Shown one piece after another: positions 9,763 through 17,880 of a stretch of 64,000 nucleotides of DNA. The stretch lies in contig NZ_JBOCEG010000006.1 of NCBI RefSeq assembly GCF_050586465.1, forward strand, positions 186,001-250,000, in the 5' to 3' direction. A program made the position numbers and the translations under genes. How positions within the stretch are numbered: position 1 is the stretch's first letter; each line of letters opens with the position of its first letter. This stretch comes from CAJXYS01 sp913063035. Its GTDB lineage: Bacteria > Pseudomonadota > Alphaproteobacteria > Rhodobacterales > Rhodobacteraceae. The notes beneath the pieces were generated by a model that saw nothing but the letters and a program-made list of their open reading frames with translations, did not search any database and was not told the origin of the DNA.

Positions 9763-11439
9763 ATGGCGCACAAGACCGATATCGAGATCGCACGCGAGGC
9801 GACGAAGAAGCCGATCCAGGAGATCGGCCAGACGCTGGGCATTCCCGGCGATCACCTGCTGCCCTTCGGCCATGACAAGGCCAAGGTCTCGGCCGACTTC
9901 ATCGACAGCGTGAAGGATCGCCCCGACGGCAAGCTCATCCTGGTCACCGCCATCAACCCGACCCCGGCCGGCGAGGGCAAGACCACCACCACCGTGGGGC
10001 TCGGCGACGGGCTGAACCGAATCGGCAAGAAGGCCGCGATCTGCATCCGCGAGGCCTCGCTCGGCCCGTGCTTCGGCATGAAGGGCGGCGCGGCCGGGGG
10101 CGGCTATGCCCAGGTCGTCCCGATGGAGGAGATGAACCTCCATTTCACCGGCGACTTTCACGCGATCACGGCCGCGCATAACCTGCTCTCGGCGATGATC
10201 GACAACCACATCTACTGGGGCAACGAGCTCGGCATCGACGAACGCCGGGTCGCCTGGCGCCGGGTGATGGACATGAACGACCGCGCGCTGCGCGACATCG
10301 TGACCTCGCTCGGCGGCGTGGCCAACGGCTTCCCGCGCCAGACCGGCTTCGACATCACCGTGGCCTCCGAGGTCATGGCGATCCTGTGCCTCGCGACCGA
10401 TCTGGCCGACCTGCAGCGCCGGCTGGGCGCGATCATCGTGGCCTATACCCGCGACAAGCAGCCCATCTACGCCCGCGACATCAAGGCCGACGGCGCGATG
10501 ACGGTGCTGCTGCGCGACGCGATGCAGCCGAACCTGGTGCAGACGCTGGAAAACAACCCGGCCTTCGTCCATGGCGGCCCCTTCGCCAACATCGCCCATG
10601 GCTGCAACTCGGTCGTGGCGACGCAGACGGCGCTGAAACTGGCCGATTACGTGGTGACCGAGGCCGGCTTCGGCGCCGACCTGGGGGCCGAGAAGTTCAT
10701 GAACATCAAGTGCCGCAAGGCCGGGCTCGCGCCCGACTGCGTCGTGCTGGTGGCCACGGTCCGCGCGATGAAGATGAACGGCGGCGTCGCCAAGGAGGAT
10801 CTCGGCGCCGAGAACGTCGCGGCGGTCGAGGACGGCTGCGCCAATCTGGGCCGGCACATCGGCAACGTCAAAAGCTTCGGGGTGCCGGTGGTCGTGGCGA
10901 TCAACCATTTCGCCGGCGACACCGAGGCCGAGGTCAAGGCGGTGATGGATTACGTCGAGACGCAGGGTTCCGAGGCGATCCTCTGCAAGCACTGGGCCGA
11001 GGGCGGCAAGGGCACCGAGACACTCGCCACGCGCGTGGCCGAGATCGCCGACAGCGGCGTCTCGCAGTTCTCGCCGCTCTACCGGGACGACATGCCGCTC
11101 TTCGAGAAGATCGAGACCATCGCCAAGCGCATCTACCGCGCCGACGAGGTGCTGGCCGACGCCAAGGTGCGCAACCAGCTCAAGGAATGGGAGGCCGCGG
11201 GCTATGGCGAGCTGCCGGTCTGCATGGCCAAGACGCAGTACAGCTTCACCACCGACCCGTCGCGCCGTGGCGCGCCCACCGGCCATTCCGTCCCGGTGCG
11301 CGAGGTGCGGCTGTCGGCCGGCGCGGGCTTCATCGTGGTCATCTGCGGCGAGATCATGACCATGCCCGGCTTGCCGCGCGTGCCCTCGGCCGAGGCGATC
11401 GGGCTCAACGACCTGGGCCAGGTCGAGGGCCTCTTCTGA
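9763..11439 (+). CDS. fhs: Formate-tetrahydrofolate ligase
   Basis: The enzyme makes 10-formyl-tetrahydrofolate from formate, ATP and tetrahydrofolate. The 558-residue protein has the family length. The P-loop NPTPAGEGKTTTTVGLGDGL lies at about residues 65-84, followed by IREASLGPCFGMKGGAAGGG and GDFHAITAAHNLL. MTMPGLPRVPSAEAI near the C-terminus belongs to the folate-site region. I placed the start at ATG 9763 (MAHKTDIEI) rather than an upstream ATG, because homologues begin this way and AAGGGGACA precedes it. Two folD genes follow at short spacing, forming a complete route between formate and methylene-tetrahydrofolate. Confidence 0.97.
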   Translation: MAHKTDIEIAREATKKPIQEIGQTLGIPGDHLLPFGHDKAKVSADFIDSVKDRPDGKLILVTAINPTPAGEGKTTTTVGLGDGLNRIGKKAAICIREASLGPCFGMKGGAAGGGYAQVVPMEEMNLHFTGDFHAITAAHNLLSAMIDNHIYWGNELGIDERRVAWRRVMDMNDRALRDIVTSLGGVANGFPRQTGFDITVASEVMAILCLATDLADLQRRLGAIIVAYTRDKQPIYARDIKADGAMTVLLRDAMQPNLVQTLENNPAFVHGGPFANIAHGCNSVVATQTALKLADYVVTEAGFGADLGAEKFMNIKCRKAGLAPDCVVLVATVRAMKMNGGVAKEDLGAENVAAVEDGCANLGRHIGNVKSFGVPVVVAINHFAGDTEAEVKAVMDYVETQGSEAILCKHWAEGGKGTETLATRVAEIADSGVSQFSPLYRDDMPLFEKIETIAKRIYRADEVLADAKVRNQLKEWEAAGYGELPVCMAKTQYSFTTDPSRRGAPTGHSVPVREVRLSAGAGFIVVICGEIMTMPGLPRVPSAEAIGLNDLGQVEGLF

Positions 11440-11462
11440 GGCCCGTTCCCGGGGGCGGCGCG

Positions 11463-12380
11463 ATGGTCGAGACCCTGATCCCGGCACGGCGCGCGGCGGC
11501 GATCGACGGCAGGTCCATCGCCGCGCGGATGCGCGCCGCCGTGGCCGCCGAGGTGGCAGCGCTCGCCGACGCCGGCTGGGCGCCGCGGCTGGTCTCGATC
11601 AGCGTGGGCGACCAGGCCGCGTCGGAGATCTATGTCCGCAACCAGGCGCGCGCGGCCGCCGCCGCCGGCGTCGGCTTCGAGGCCCGCCACTACCCTGCCG
11701 GGACCACGCTCGAGCAGCTGGCGGACGTGTTGGACGGGCTGAACGCCGATCCGCGGGTCAACGGGATCATCATCCAGCGCCCGCTGCCGGCGCATATTCC
11801 CGTGAAGGCGCTGCAAAGGGCCGTGCATCCCCTCAAGGACGTCGAGGGCATGCATCCGGCCTCGATCGGGAACATCGTCTATAACGATCTCGCCCTCGGC
11901 CCCTGCACGGCGGTGGCCGCGGTCGAGATCCTGAAGACCCTGCCGCTGAAGATCGAGGGTCTCGACGTCACCGTGATCGGGCATTCCGAGATCGTCGGCA
12001 AGCCGATCGCCTTCCTGCTGATGGGACTGGGTGCGACGGTGACGGTCTGCCACCACATGACCCGGTCGGTCGCGATGCATTCCCGCGGCGCGGACGCGGT
12101 TTTCGTCGCGGTCGGCAGGGCGGGGCTGGTCACGGGCGAGATGATCAAGCCCGGCGCGGCGCTGATCGATATCGGGATCAACCGGATCGAGACGCCTGGC
12201 GGCGCGCGCACGGTGGGCGACGCCGATTTCGACAGCTGCGCAGAGGTCGCGGGCTGGATCACGCCGGTTCCCGGCGGGGTCGGGCCGGTCACGGTGGCCG
12301 TGCTGCTGAAGAACGCCACCCTTGCGACGCGGCTCCAGATGGCCCAAACCCGCGACAGCTTCGCCACCCCAGAGTCCTGA
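11463..12380 (+). CDS. Divergent FolD paralogue with altered catalytic residues
   Basis: This 305-residue protein aligns along its length with FolD (methylenetetrahydrofolate dehydrogenase/cyclohydrolase) but departs at key sites. The YVxxK catalytic lysine is Gln61 (YVRNQ). VQLPLP is IQRPLP. DVDG is DVEG, with Glu128 for the folate-contacting Asp. The NADP-site GRSxxVGxP is GHSEIVGKP, and the following HS(R/K) is HHM. The Rossmann fold and PGGVGPVTV are kept. In the human enzyme the equivalent lysine is needed for cyclohydrolase activity, so a dehydrogenase-only or otherwise changed enzyme is inferred. It sits between fhs and a canonical folD. The start is ATG 11463, 23 bp after fhs. Confidence 0.85.
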   Translation: MVETLIPARRAAAIDGRSIAARMRAAVAAEVAALADAGWAPRLVSISVGDQAASEIYVRNQARAAAAAGVGFEARHYPAGTTLEQLADVLDGLNADPRVNGIIIQRPLPAHIPVKALQRAVHPLKDVEGMHPASIGNIVYNDLALGPCTAVAAVEILKTLPLKIEGLDVTVIGHSEIVGKPIAFLLMGLGATVTVCHHMTRSVAMHSRGADAVFVAVGRAGLVTGEMIKPGAALIDIGINRIETPGGARTVGDADFDSCAEVAGWITPVPGGVGPVTVAVLLKNATLATRLQMAQTRDSFATPES

Positions 12381-12390
12381 CGGAGGATCC

Positions 12391-13293
12391 ATGAGCGCCA
12401 AGATCATCGACGGAAAGGCCTTCTCGGCCGAGGTGCGGGCCCGCGTGGGCGAACAGGTCGCCCGGCTCAAGGCCGCGCACGGGATCACGCCCGGCCTCGC
12501 GGTCGTGCTGGTGGGCGAGGATCCGGCCAGCCAGGTCTATGTCCGCAACAAGGGCAAGCAGACCGTCGAGGCGGGGATGGAAAGCTTCGAGCACAAGCTC
12601 GACGCCGACACGTCCGAGGCCGCGTTGCTGGACCTGGTCGCGCGCCTGAACGCCGACCCGGCGGTGCACGGCATTCTCGTGCAGCTGCCGCTGCCCGGTC
12701 ACATGAACGCCGATGCCGTCATCAATGCCATCGACCCGGCCAAGGACGTGGACGGCTTCCATATCTCGAATGTCGGGCTGCTGGCGACGGGGCAGAAGGC
12801 GATGGTGCCCTGCACCCCGCTTGGCTGCCTGATGATGCTGCGCGACCAGCACGGGGATCTCTCGGGCATGAACGCGGTGGTCGTGGGACGGTCGAACATC
12901 GTCGGAAAGCCGATGGCGCAGCTCCTGCTGCGCGACAGCTGCACGGTCACCATCGCCCATTCCCGCACCCGCGAGATCGAGACCGTCTGCCGGCAGGCCG
13001 ATATCCTCGTCGCCGCGGTCGGGCGCCCCGAGATGGTCACCGGCGACTGGATCAGGCCGGGCGCCACGGTGATCGACGTGGGCATCAACCGCGTGCCGGC
13101 GCCCGAGAAGGGCGAGGGCAAGCACCGGCTCGTCGGTGACGTTCATTTCGAAAGCGCGTCACAGGTGGCCGGGGCCATCACCCCGGTGCCCGGCGGGGTC
13201 GGGCCGATGACGATCGCCTGCCTTCTGGCCAACACGCTGACCGCCTGCTGCCGGGCCAACGGCCTGCCCGAGCCAGAGGGGCTGACGGCCTGA
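12391..13293 (+). CDS. folD: Bifunctional methylenetetrahydrofolate dehydrogenase/cyclohydrolase FolD
   Basis: The canonical 300-residue enzyme interconverts 5,10-methylene-, 5,10-methenyl- and 10-formyl-tetrahydrofolate. Catalytic Tyr50 and Lys54 (YVRNK), Gln98 of VQLPLP, Asp121 of KDVDGF, the NADP-binding GRSNIVGKPMAQLL and the C-terminal PGGVGPMTIA are all present, at positions matching E. coli numbering. The start is ATG 12391 after GGAGG, and the gene lies 10 bp after the divergent FolD copy, so both are probably co-transcribed with fhs. The earlier in-frame ATG at 12322 lies inside the previous gene and is rejected. Confidence 0.97.
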   Translation: MSAKIIDGKAFSAEVRARVGEQVARLKAAHGITPGLAVVLVGEDPASQVYVRNKGKQTVEAGMESFEHKLDADTSEAALLDLVARLNADPAVHGILVQLPLPGHMNADAVINAIDPAKDVDGFHISNVGLLATGQKAMVPCTPLGCLMMLRDQHGDLSGMNAVVVGRSNIVGKPMAQLLLRDSCTVTIAHSRTREIETVCRQADILVAAVGRPEMVTGDWIRPGATVIDVGINRVPAPEKGEGKHRLVGDVHFESASQVAGAITPVPGGVGPMTIACLLANTLTACCRANGLPEPEGLTA

Positions 13294-13305
13294 CGCGGAT
13301 TGGCG

Positions 13306-13752
13306 TCACCCGGTAACGGGCACCATCGTTCCGAGAAGCGTGGCGACCGGCACGCGGTCCTCGCCGGTCTCCGCCACGACATCGGCGCGCACCACCATCA
13401 GCCGCCGGCCGGGCTTGACGACGCTGCCCGTGGCGACCAGCCGATCCCCTTTCCCCGGGGCCAGGAGATGGATTTTCATCTCGCTGGTCAGGACTTCGCT
13501 GCCTTCCGGCATCAGCGAAAGGGCCGCGTAGCCGGCCGCGCTGTCGCCGATGGCGAAGGTCAGCCCGGCATGGGCATATCCGTGCTGCTGGGTGGCCGAG
13601 GGCAGAATCGGCGCCGCGATCCGGCAGCGCCCGGACGCAATCTCGATCATCTCGGCGCCGAGCGTGCGCATCAGCGCCTGCAGGTCAAAACTGCAACGGA
13701 TTGACTCAAACCGGTGATTGCCTGTCGCGTTTTCCATGTGGCAACATTTCAT
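13306..13752 (-). CDS. PaaI-family hotdog thioesterase
   Basis: The 148-residue protein has a 4HBT/PaaI core: HGYAHAGLTFAIGDSAAGYAAL (about residues 57-78) fits the helix that carries the PaaI active site, followed by SEMKIHLLAPGKGD and RRLMVVRADV. PaaI-type enzymes hydrolyse aromatic or medium-chain acyl-CoA. The substrate is unknown here. The start could be ATG 13752 or ATG 13737; neither has a strong ribosome-binding site. It converges with folD and diverges from the LytTR regulator, whose longest frame overlaps it. Confidence 0.82.
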   Translation of the reverse strand: MKCCHMENATGNHRFESIRCSFDLQALMRTLGAEMIEIASGRCRIAAPILPSATQQHGYAHAGLTFAIGDSAAGYAALSLMPEGSEVLTSEMKIHLLAPGKGDRLVATGSVVKPGRRLMVVRADVVAETGEDRVPVATLLGTMVPVTG

Positions 13753-13788
13753 CCATCCAACAAGCGGGCCAGACGCATAGTATATCGA

Positions 13789-14649
13789 ATGTTGAGTTCT
13801 CGTAACCGTTCAGGACCTGATGTGCGGCACTTGATCCTGGCAGACAGGTTTCTCCCAATAGCGGTGGTCGCGAAAGCGGTGCGTTTTCCCATCGAGGTCC
13901 TGGTGCGGATGCTCCGGCCGCTGACACTCGGATCCTGGGCGCTGGCGACGCTCCTGACGGCGCTGACCGGTCCGCTCGGAACCTATTCGTCCTATGCCCT
14001 GCCCGAGCGGCTGGTCTACTGGGGCGGCTTCATCGGCGCGTCGATCCTGCTTGCGACCGCGCTTCTCGTGCTGAGCGATCGCCACACCCTGCGCTTCGGC
14101 TACTGGCCCGTGGCGCTGGCGCGCGTGCTGGTCTTCACCGGTCTCTTCACCTGGTTCCTGTACTGGTTCCATTGCGTCGTGCTGGACTTTCCGCACGAGG
14201 AAATGCCGCCCGTCTGGTATCTTGCCCTGGTCGTGTTCACGGTGGCGCTCTGGGTGAATATCTTCCGCTATTTCCTGGCGGGCGCGGGGCGCGCGGCCGC
14301 CGAGGCCGACGCGTCCGCGCCCGAAGACTCCACGGCAGAACCGCGCCTGCTGCGCCGGCTTTCCGCCGACATGGGCAGCGACATCCTGCATCTCTCGGTC
14401 GATGACCATTACGTCGAGGTGGTCACGGCCCGCGGCCGGCAACGGCTGCTGATGCGTTTCGTCGATGCGCTGGACGAGCTCGAGGGGCTTGACGGGCTGC
14501 GCGTTCACCGCTCGCACTGGATCGCGCCGGAGGCGGTGGTCCGGCATCAGCGCGAGCGCGGGCGCGACGTCCTGGTGCTGAAGACCGGCGCCCATGTCCC
14601 GGTCAGCCGCAAGTACCGCGCGGCGGTGCGCGCCGCCGGGCTCATCTAG
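13789..14649 (+). CDS. Membrane-anchored LytTR-type transcriptional regulator
   Basis: The 286-residue protein has about four membrane helices in its N-terminal half (between residues 35 and 165), a short acidic linker, and a C-terminal LytTR DNA-binding domain. The domain is recognised by DILHLSVDDHYVEVVTARGRQRLLMRF and the RVHRSHWI segment that follows. There is no receiver domain, so it probably responds to a membrane or envelope signal directly. I chose ATG 13789; the ATG at 13714 would overlap the divergent thioesterase, and an internal start near 13820 cannot be excluded. Its stop codon overlaps the convergent phosphoesterase stop in a shared CTAG. Target genes are unknown. Confidence 0.85.
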   Translation: MLSSRNRSGPDVRHLILADRFLPIAVVAKAVRFPIEVLVRMLRPLTLGSWALATLLTALTGPLGTYSSYALPERLVYWGGFIGASILLATALLVLSDRHTLRFGYWPVALARVLVFTGLFTWFLYWFHCVVLDFPHEEMPPVWYLALVVFTVALWVNIFRYFLAGAGRAAAEADASAPEDSTAEPRLLRRLSADMGSDILHLSVDDHYVEVVTARGRQRLLMRFVDALDELEGLDGLRVHRSHWIAPEAVVRHQRERGRDVLVLKTGAHVPVSRKYRAAVRAAGLI

Positions 14650-15299
14650 CGGCGCGGCATCGGCATGGCGCGTGGCGGCGCCCCCGTCAGGATCGCGATC
14701 GCCTGCGGACCCATCAGCCCGGCCAGGGGCGGGGCGTGGCAGGCAAGCCCCCCGGTATAGGTGCCGTAGGCAGGCAGGATCACGCGCCGGCTGTCGACGA
14801 GAAAGGCCGGCCGGCTCCGGCGGGCGAGCCGGGCCTTGGGATGATAATGGCCCGAGACCTCGCCGGCGGCGTCCGGACGGGCGATATGGCGGAAGACCAG
14901 CGGCCCGAGCGCCAGCTCCGCCCGGTGCGTGCCGCCCAGATCGACCGGCCCCGGATCGTGATTGCCCTCGACCCAGATCCAGCGCCGGCCGGCCATGAGC
15001 TGCATCAGCCAGCTCCGCTCCGCCTCGCCGAGACCGCCGGCCGCCGCGAGATCGTCGAAACTGTCGCCGAGACAGACCACGACCGCCGGATCGGTCGACG
15101 CGATGTCGTCGGCGAGCCGGGCGAGCGTGTCGCGGGTCTCGAACGGGGGCAGCAGCGCACCGCCCCGCCGGGCGATCCGCTCGGCCTTGCCGAGATGCAG
15201 GTCCGAGACGCAAAGGAGCGACTCCGCGCGCCAGAACAGCGCGCCCGATCCGAGCGCCGTGAGGGTCGCGTCCGCGAGGGGAAAGTCATGCCCGTGCAT
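14646..15299 (-). CDS. pdeM: Ligase-associated DNA damage response metallophosphoesterase PdeM
   Basis: This 217-residue calcineurin-like phosphoesterase shows the metal motifs in order: SDLHLGKAE (DxH), CLGDSFDD (GDxxD), WVEGNHDPG (GNHD) and SGHYHPKA (GHxH). This matches the PdeM family encoded beside DNA-repair ligase and Lhr-like helicase genes. I chose the internal ATG at 15299 (MHGHDFPLAD), since the ORF from 15383 adds an unconserved basic leader. The helicase gene lies 100 bp upstream on the same strand, so they probably form one unit. Neither the cognate ATP-dependent ligase nor the exonuclease partner is in the window. Confidence 0.88.
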   Translation of the reverse strand: MHGHDFPLADATLTALGSGALFWRAESLLCVSDLHLGKAERIARRGGALLPPFETRDTLARLADDIASTDPAVVVCLGDSFDDLAAAGGLGEAERSWLMQLMAGRRWIWVEGNHDPGPVDLGGTHRAELALGPLVFRHIARPDAAGEVSGHYHPKARLARRSRPAFLVDSRRVILPAYGTYTGGLACHAPPLAGLMGPQAIAILTGAPPRAMPMPRR

Positions 15300-15399
15300 A
15301 CCCGTCAGAAACACCCTGTGGCGCCGCCGCGCAAGGGCCGCTGCGCGGCGATTCCATGCCTCCGGCGGGGATATTTCCGCCACTTGGAGGGCCGCGGCC

Positions 15400-17805
15400 C
15401 TATCCGAGCCCGGCCTCGGCCATCAGCCGGGCGGCTTCCTCGTCCATCAGCCGTGCCGCGCCCGCGCCCTCGATCGGGACGCGCCCGGCCTCGAGCAGGA
15501 GCGGTGCCGCCAGCGGCGTGACATGCGGCGCCGCGACCAGGTCGATCCGGTCGCCGATCCGGTCGATCATCGCCTCGAGCCGGCTGAAATCCACCAGCCC
15601 GCGCATGGCCTCCTCGCGGGTGATGCGCAGGAGCAGGTGGTCGGGATCGTATTTGCGCAGCGTGTCGTAGAGGATGTCCGAGGAAAAGGTCGCCTGCTTC
15701 CCGCTGCGCCGCTGCCCGGGCATGTTGCGCTCGATCAGCCCGGCGACGATGGCCGAGGCGCGGAAGGTGCGCTTCATCACGGCGTTCGAGGCCAGCCAGG
15801 TCTCCAGCGCGTCACGCAGCCCCGCCCGCGTAAAGAGCGGCGCCGGATCCCGGAGCGGCTCGAGCCCCCAGACCAGCGTCGCGTAGTCGCTGGCGACGAA
15901 GCCGAGTGGCTGCAGCCCGGCCGCTTCCATGCGCTGGGTCAGCATGAGGCCCAGCGTCTGCTGCGCGTTCCGCCCCGCGAAGCCGTAGATGCAGCTATGC
16001 GCGCGACCCTCGCGCCGGAAGCTCTCGATCAGCAGCCGGTTCGGTGCGGGCAGCCGCGAGATGCGGCGCTGAAGCGCGAGCCAGTCGGCGGTGTGGCCGG
16101 GCAGGTCCGGCCAGCTTCGTTGCTGGAGGATGCCGAGAACCCGGTCCGACAGAAGGGTCGAGGTCGCCATCTTGGTACCCATGAAGACCGCGATCCTGGG
16201 CGCGCGGCCGCGGTCGCGGCTGACTTCGACCACCATCTCGCGCAGCCCCTCGTAGCGCACGACCTGGCCGCCGATGAGAAACGTGTCGCCGGGGCTCAGC
16301 GACGCGGCGAAGGCTTCCTCCACCTCGCCGAGCGGGGCGCCGCCGCGCCGGTTCTTCAGCCGGACCTTGACCGTCTCGTAATCGACGATGGTGCCGATAT
16401 TCATGCGGATGTTGCGCGCGCTGCGGGGATCGCGCAGCCGCCAGAGCCCGTCCGGCCCCTGCTTCAGCCGCTGCCAGCGATCATAGGCGCGGAGCGCGTA
16501 GCCCCCGGTGGCGCAGAATTCGAGGCAATCGTCGAACTCTGCGCGGGTGAGGGCCGCGTAGGGGCCGGCCGCGCGGATCTCGCGATAGAGCGTGTCCGCC
16601 GCGAAGGGGCCGGCGCAGGCGGCGATCAGGATATGCTGGCAGAGCACGTCGCGCGGGCCCGGGCCGCGGGGTGCGCCGTCGAGGTCATGGGCGCGCACCG
16701 CGTCCAGCGCGGCGCGGCATTCCACCACCTCGAACCGGTTCGCGGGGACCAGGAGCGCCTTGGAGGGGGCGTTGTAGCGGTGGTTGGCCCGCCCGATCCG
16801 CTGCACCAGCCGCTTGACGTTCTTCGGCGCGCCGACCTGGATCACCAGGTCCACGTCGCCCCAGTCGATCCCGAGATCGAGCGAGCCGGTGCAGACGATC
16901 GCGCGCAATTCGCCGGCGACCATCGCGGCCTCGACCTTCTGGCGGGCCTCGCGCGAGAGAGAGCCGTGATGGATGCCGATGGGCAGGTTGTCGGAATTGG
17001 CCTGCCAGAGCGCGTGGAAGAAGATCTCGGCCTGGGCGCGGGTGTTGTGGAAGATCAGCGTGGTGTTGTGGCGGCGCAGCTCCTCCAGCACGGCCGGGAT
17101 CGCGTAGCGCCCGCCGCCGCCGGCCCAGGGCGGGGGCGTGTCGGTCTCGAGCATGGCGATCTCGGGGTCGGGGCCCGGGTCCGCGCGCAGGATCTCGCAG
17201 GGATCGGGATGGCGCGCGAGGAAGCGGGCGATCGCCGCCGGATCCTCGACCGTGGCCGAGAGCCCGACGCGGCGCAGCCCCGGCGCCAGCGTCTGCAGTC
17301 GCGAGAGCCCCAGCATCAGCTGGTCGCCGCGTTTCGATTCGGCCAGGGCATGGATCTCGTCCACGATGACGCGGCGCAGACCGGCGAATATGCGCGGCGC
17401 GTCCTCGTAGGACAGCAGCAGCGCGAGGCTCTCGGGCGTGGTCAGCAGGATATGGGGCGGGGAGGCGCGCTGCTTGCGGCGCTGGGTCTGCGTGGTATCG
17501 CCCGACCGGTCCTCGACCCGGATCGGCAGGCCCATCTCGGCAACGGGCGCGGTCAGGTTGCGCCGGATATCGGCCGCGAGCGCCTTGAGCGGCGAGATGT
17601 AGAGTGTGTGCAGCCCCTCATGGGGGCGGTCGGCCAGTTCCGCCAGGCTGGGCAGGAAGCCCGCCAGGGTCTTGCCGCCGCCGGTCGGTGCCACCAGCAG
17701 CAGCGCCGGCGCATCGGCGCGCGCCAGCATCTCCGCCTGGTGCGGATGTACGGACCAGCCGCGGGACGCGAACCAGTCGGCGAAGAGGGGGGGCAGCTCG
17801 GCCAT
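15400..17805 (-). CDS. Ligase-associated DEXH-box helicase (Lhr-like)
   Basis: The 801-residue superfamily 2 helicase carries Walker A APTGGGKT (Lys45), the DEIH box VIVDEIHALAESKRGDQL, motif III LSATVED, motif IV-V segments (IFHNTRAQAE, GSLDLGIDWGDVDLVIQVG) and motif VI RLVQRIGRANHR. A C-terminal winged-helix and DUF-type region follows, as in Lhr-C2 proteins. Such proteins are encoded with PdeM and an ATP-dependent ligase and are linked to DNA repair. The family and length are typical. The start at 17805 is a conventional ATG giving MAELPPLFADWF. Confidence 0.93.
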   Translation of the reverse strand: MAELPPLFADWFASRGWSVHPHQAEMLARADAPALLLVAPTGGGKTLAGFLPSLAELADRPHEGLHTLYISPLKALAADIRRNLTAPVAEMGLPIRVEDRSGDTTQTQRRKQRASPPHILLTTPESLALLLSYEDAPRIFAGLRRVIVDEIHALAESKRGDQLMLGLSRLQTLAPGLRRVGLSATVEDPAAIARFLARHPDPCEILRADPGPDPEIAMLETDTPPPWAGGGGRYAIPAVLEELRRHNTTLIFHNTRAQAEIFFHALWQANSDNLPIGIHHGSLSREARQKVEAAMVAGELRAIVCTGSLDLGIDWGDVDLVIQVGAPKNVKRLVQRIGRANHRYNAPSKALLVPANRFEVVECRAALDAVRAHDLDGAPRGPGPRDVLCQHILIAACAGPFAADTLYREIRAAGPYAALTRAEFDDCLEFCATGGYALRAYDRWQRLKQGPDGLWRLRDPRSARNIRMNIGTIVDYETVKVRLKNRRGGAPLGEVEEAFAASLSPGDTFLIGGQVVRYEGLREMVVEVSRDRGRAPRIAVFMGTKMATSTLLSDRVLGILQQRSWPDLPGHTADWLALQRRISRLPAPNRLLIESFRREGRAHSCIYGFAGRNAQQTLGLMLTQRMEAAGLQPLGFVASDYATLVWGLEPLRDPAPLFTRAGLRDALETWLASNAVMKRTFRASAIVAGLIERNMPGQRRSGKQATFSSDILYDTLRKYDPDHLLLRITREEAMRGLVDFSRLEAMIDRIGDRIDLVAAPHVTPLAAPLLLEAGRVPIEGAGAARLMDEEAARLMAEAGLG

Positions 17806-17880
17806 CGGGCCGAGAGTAGCGGTCCGCGCGGCGGGGGAAAGCCCCCGCCGCCGGAAATCGGCCCGGCCGCGGCCGCGGCG

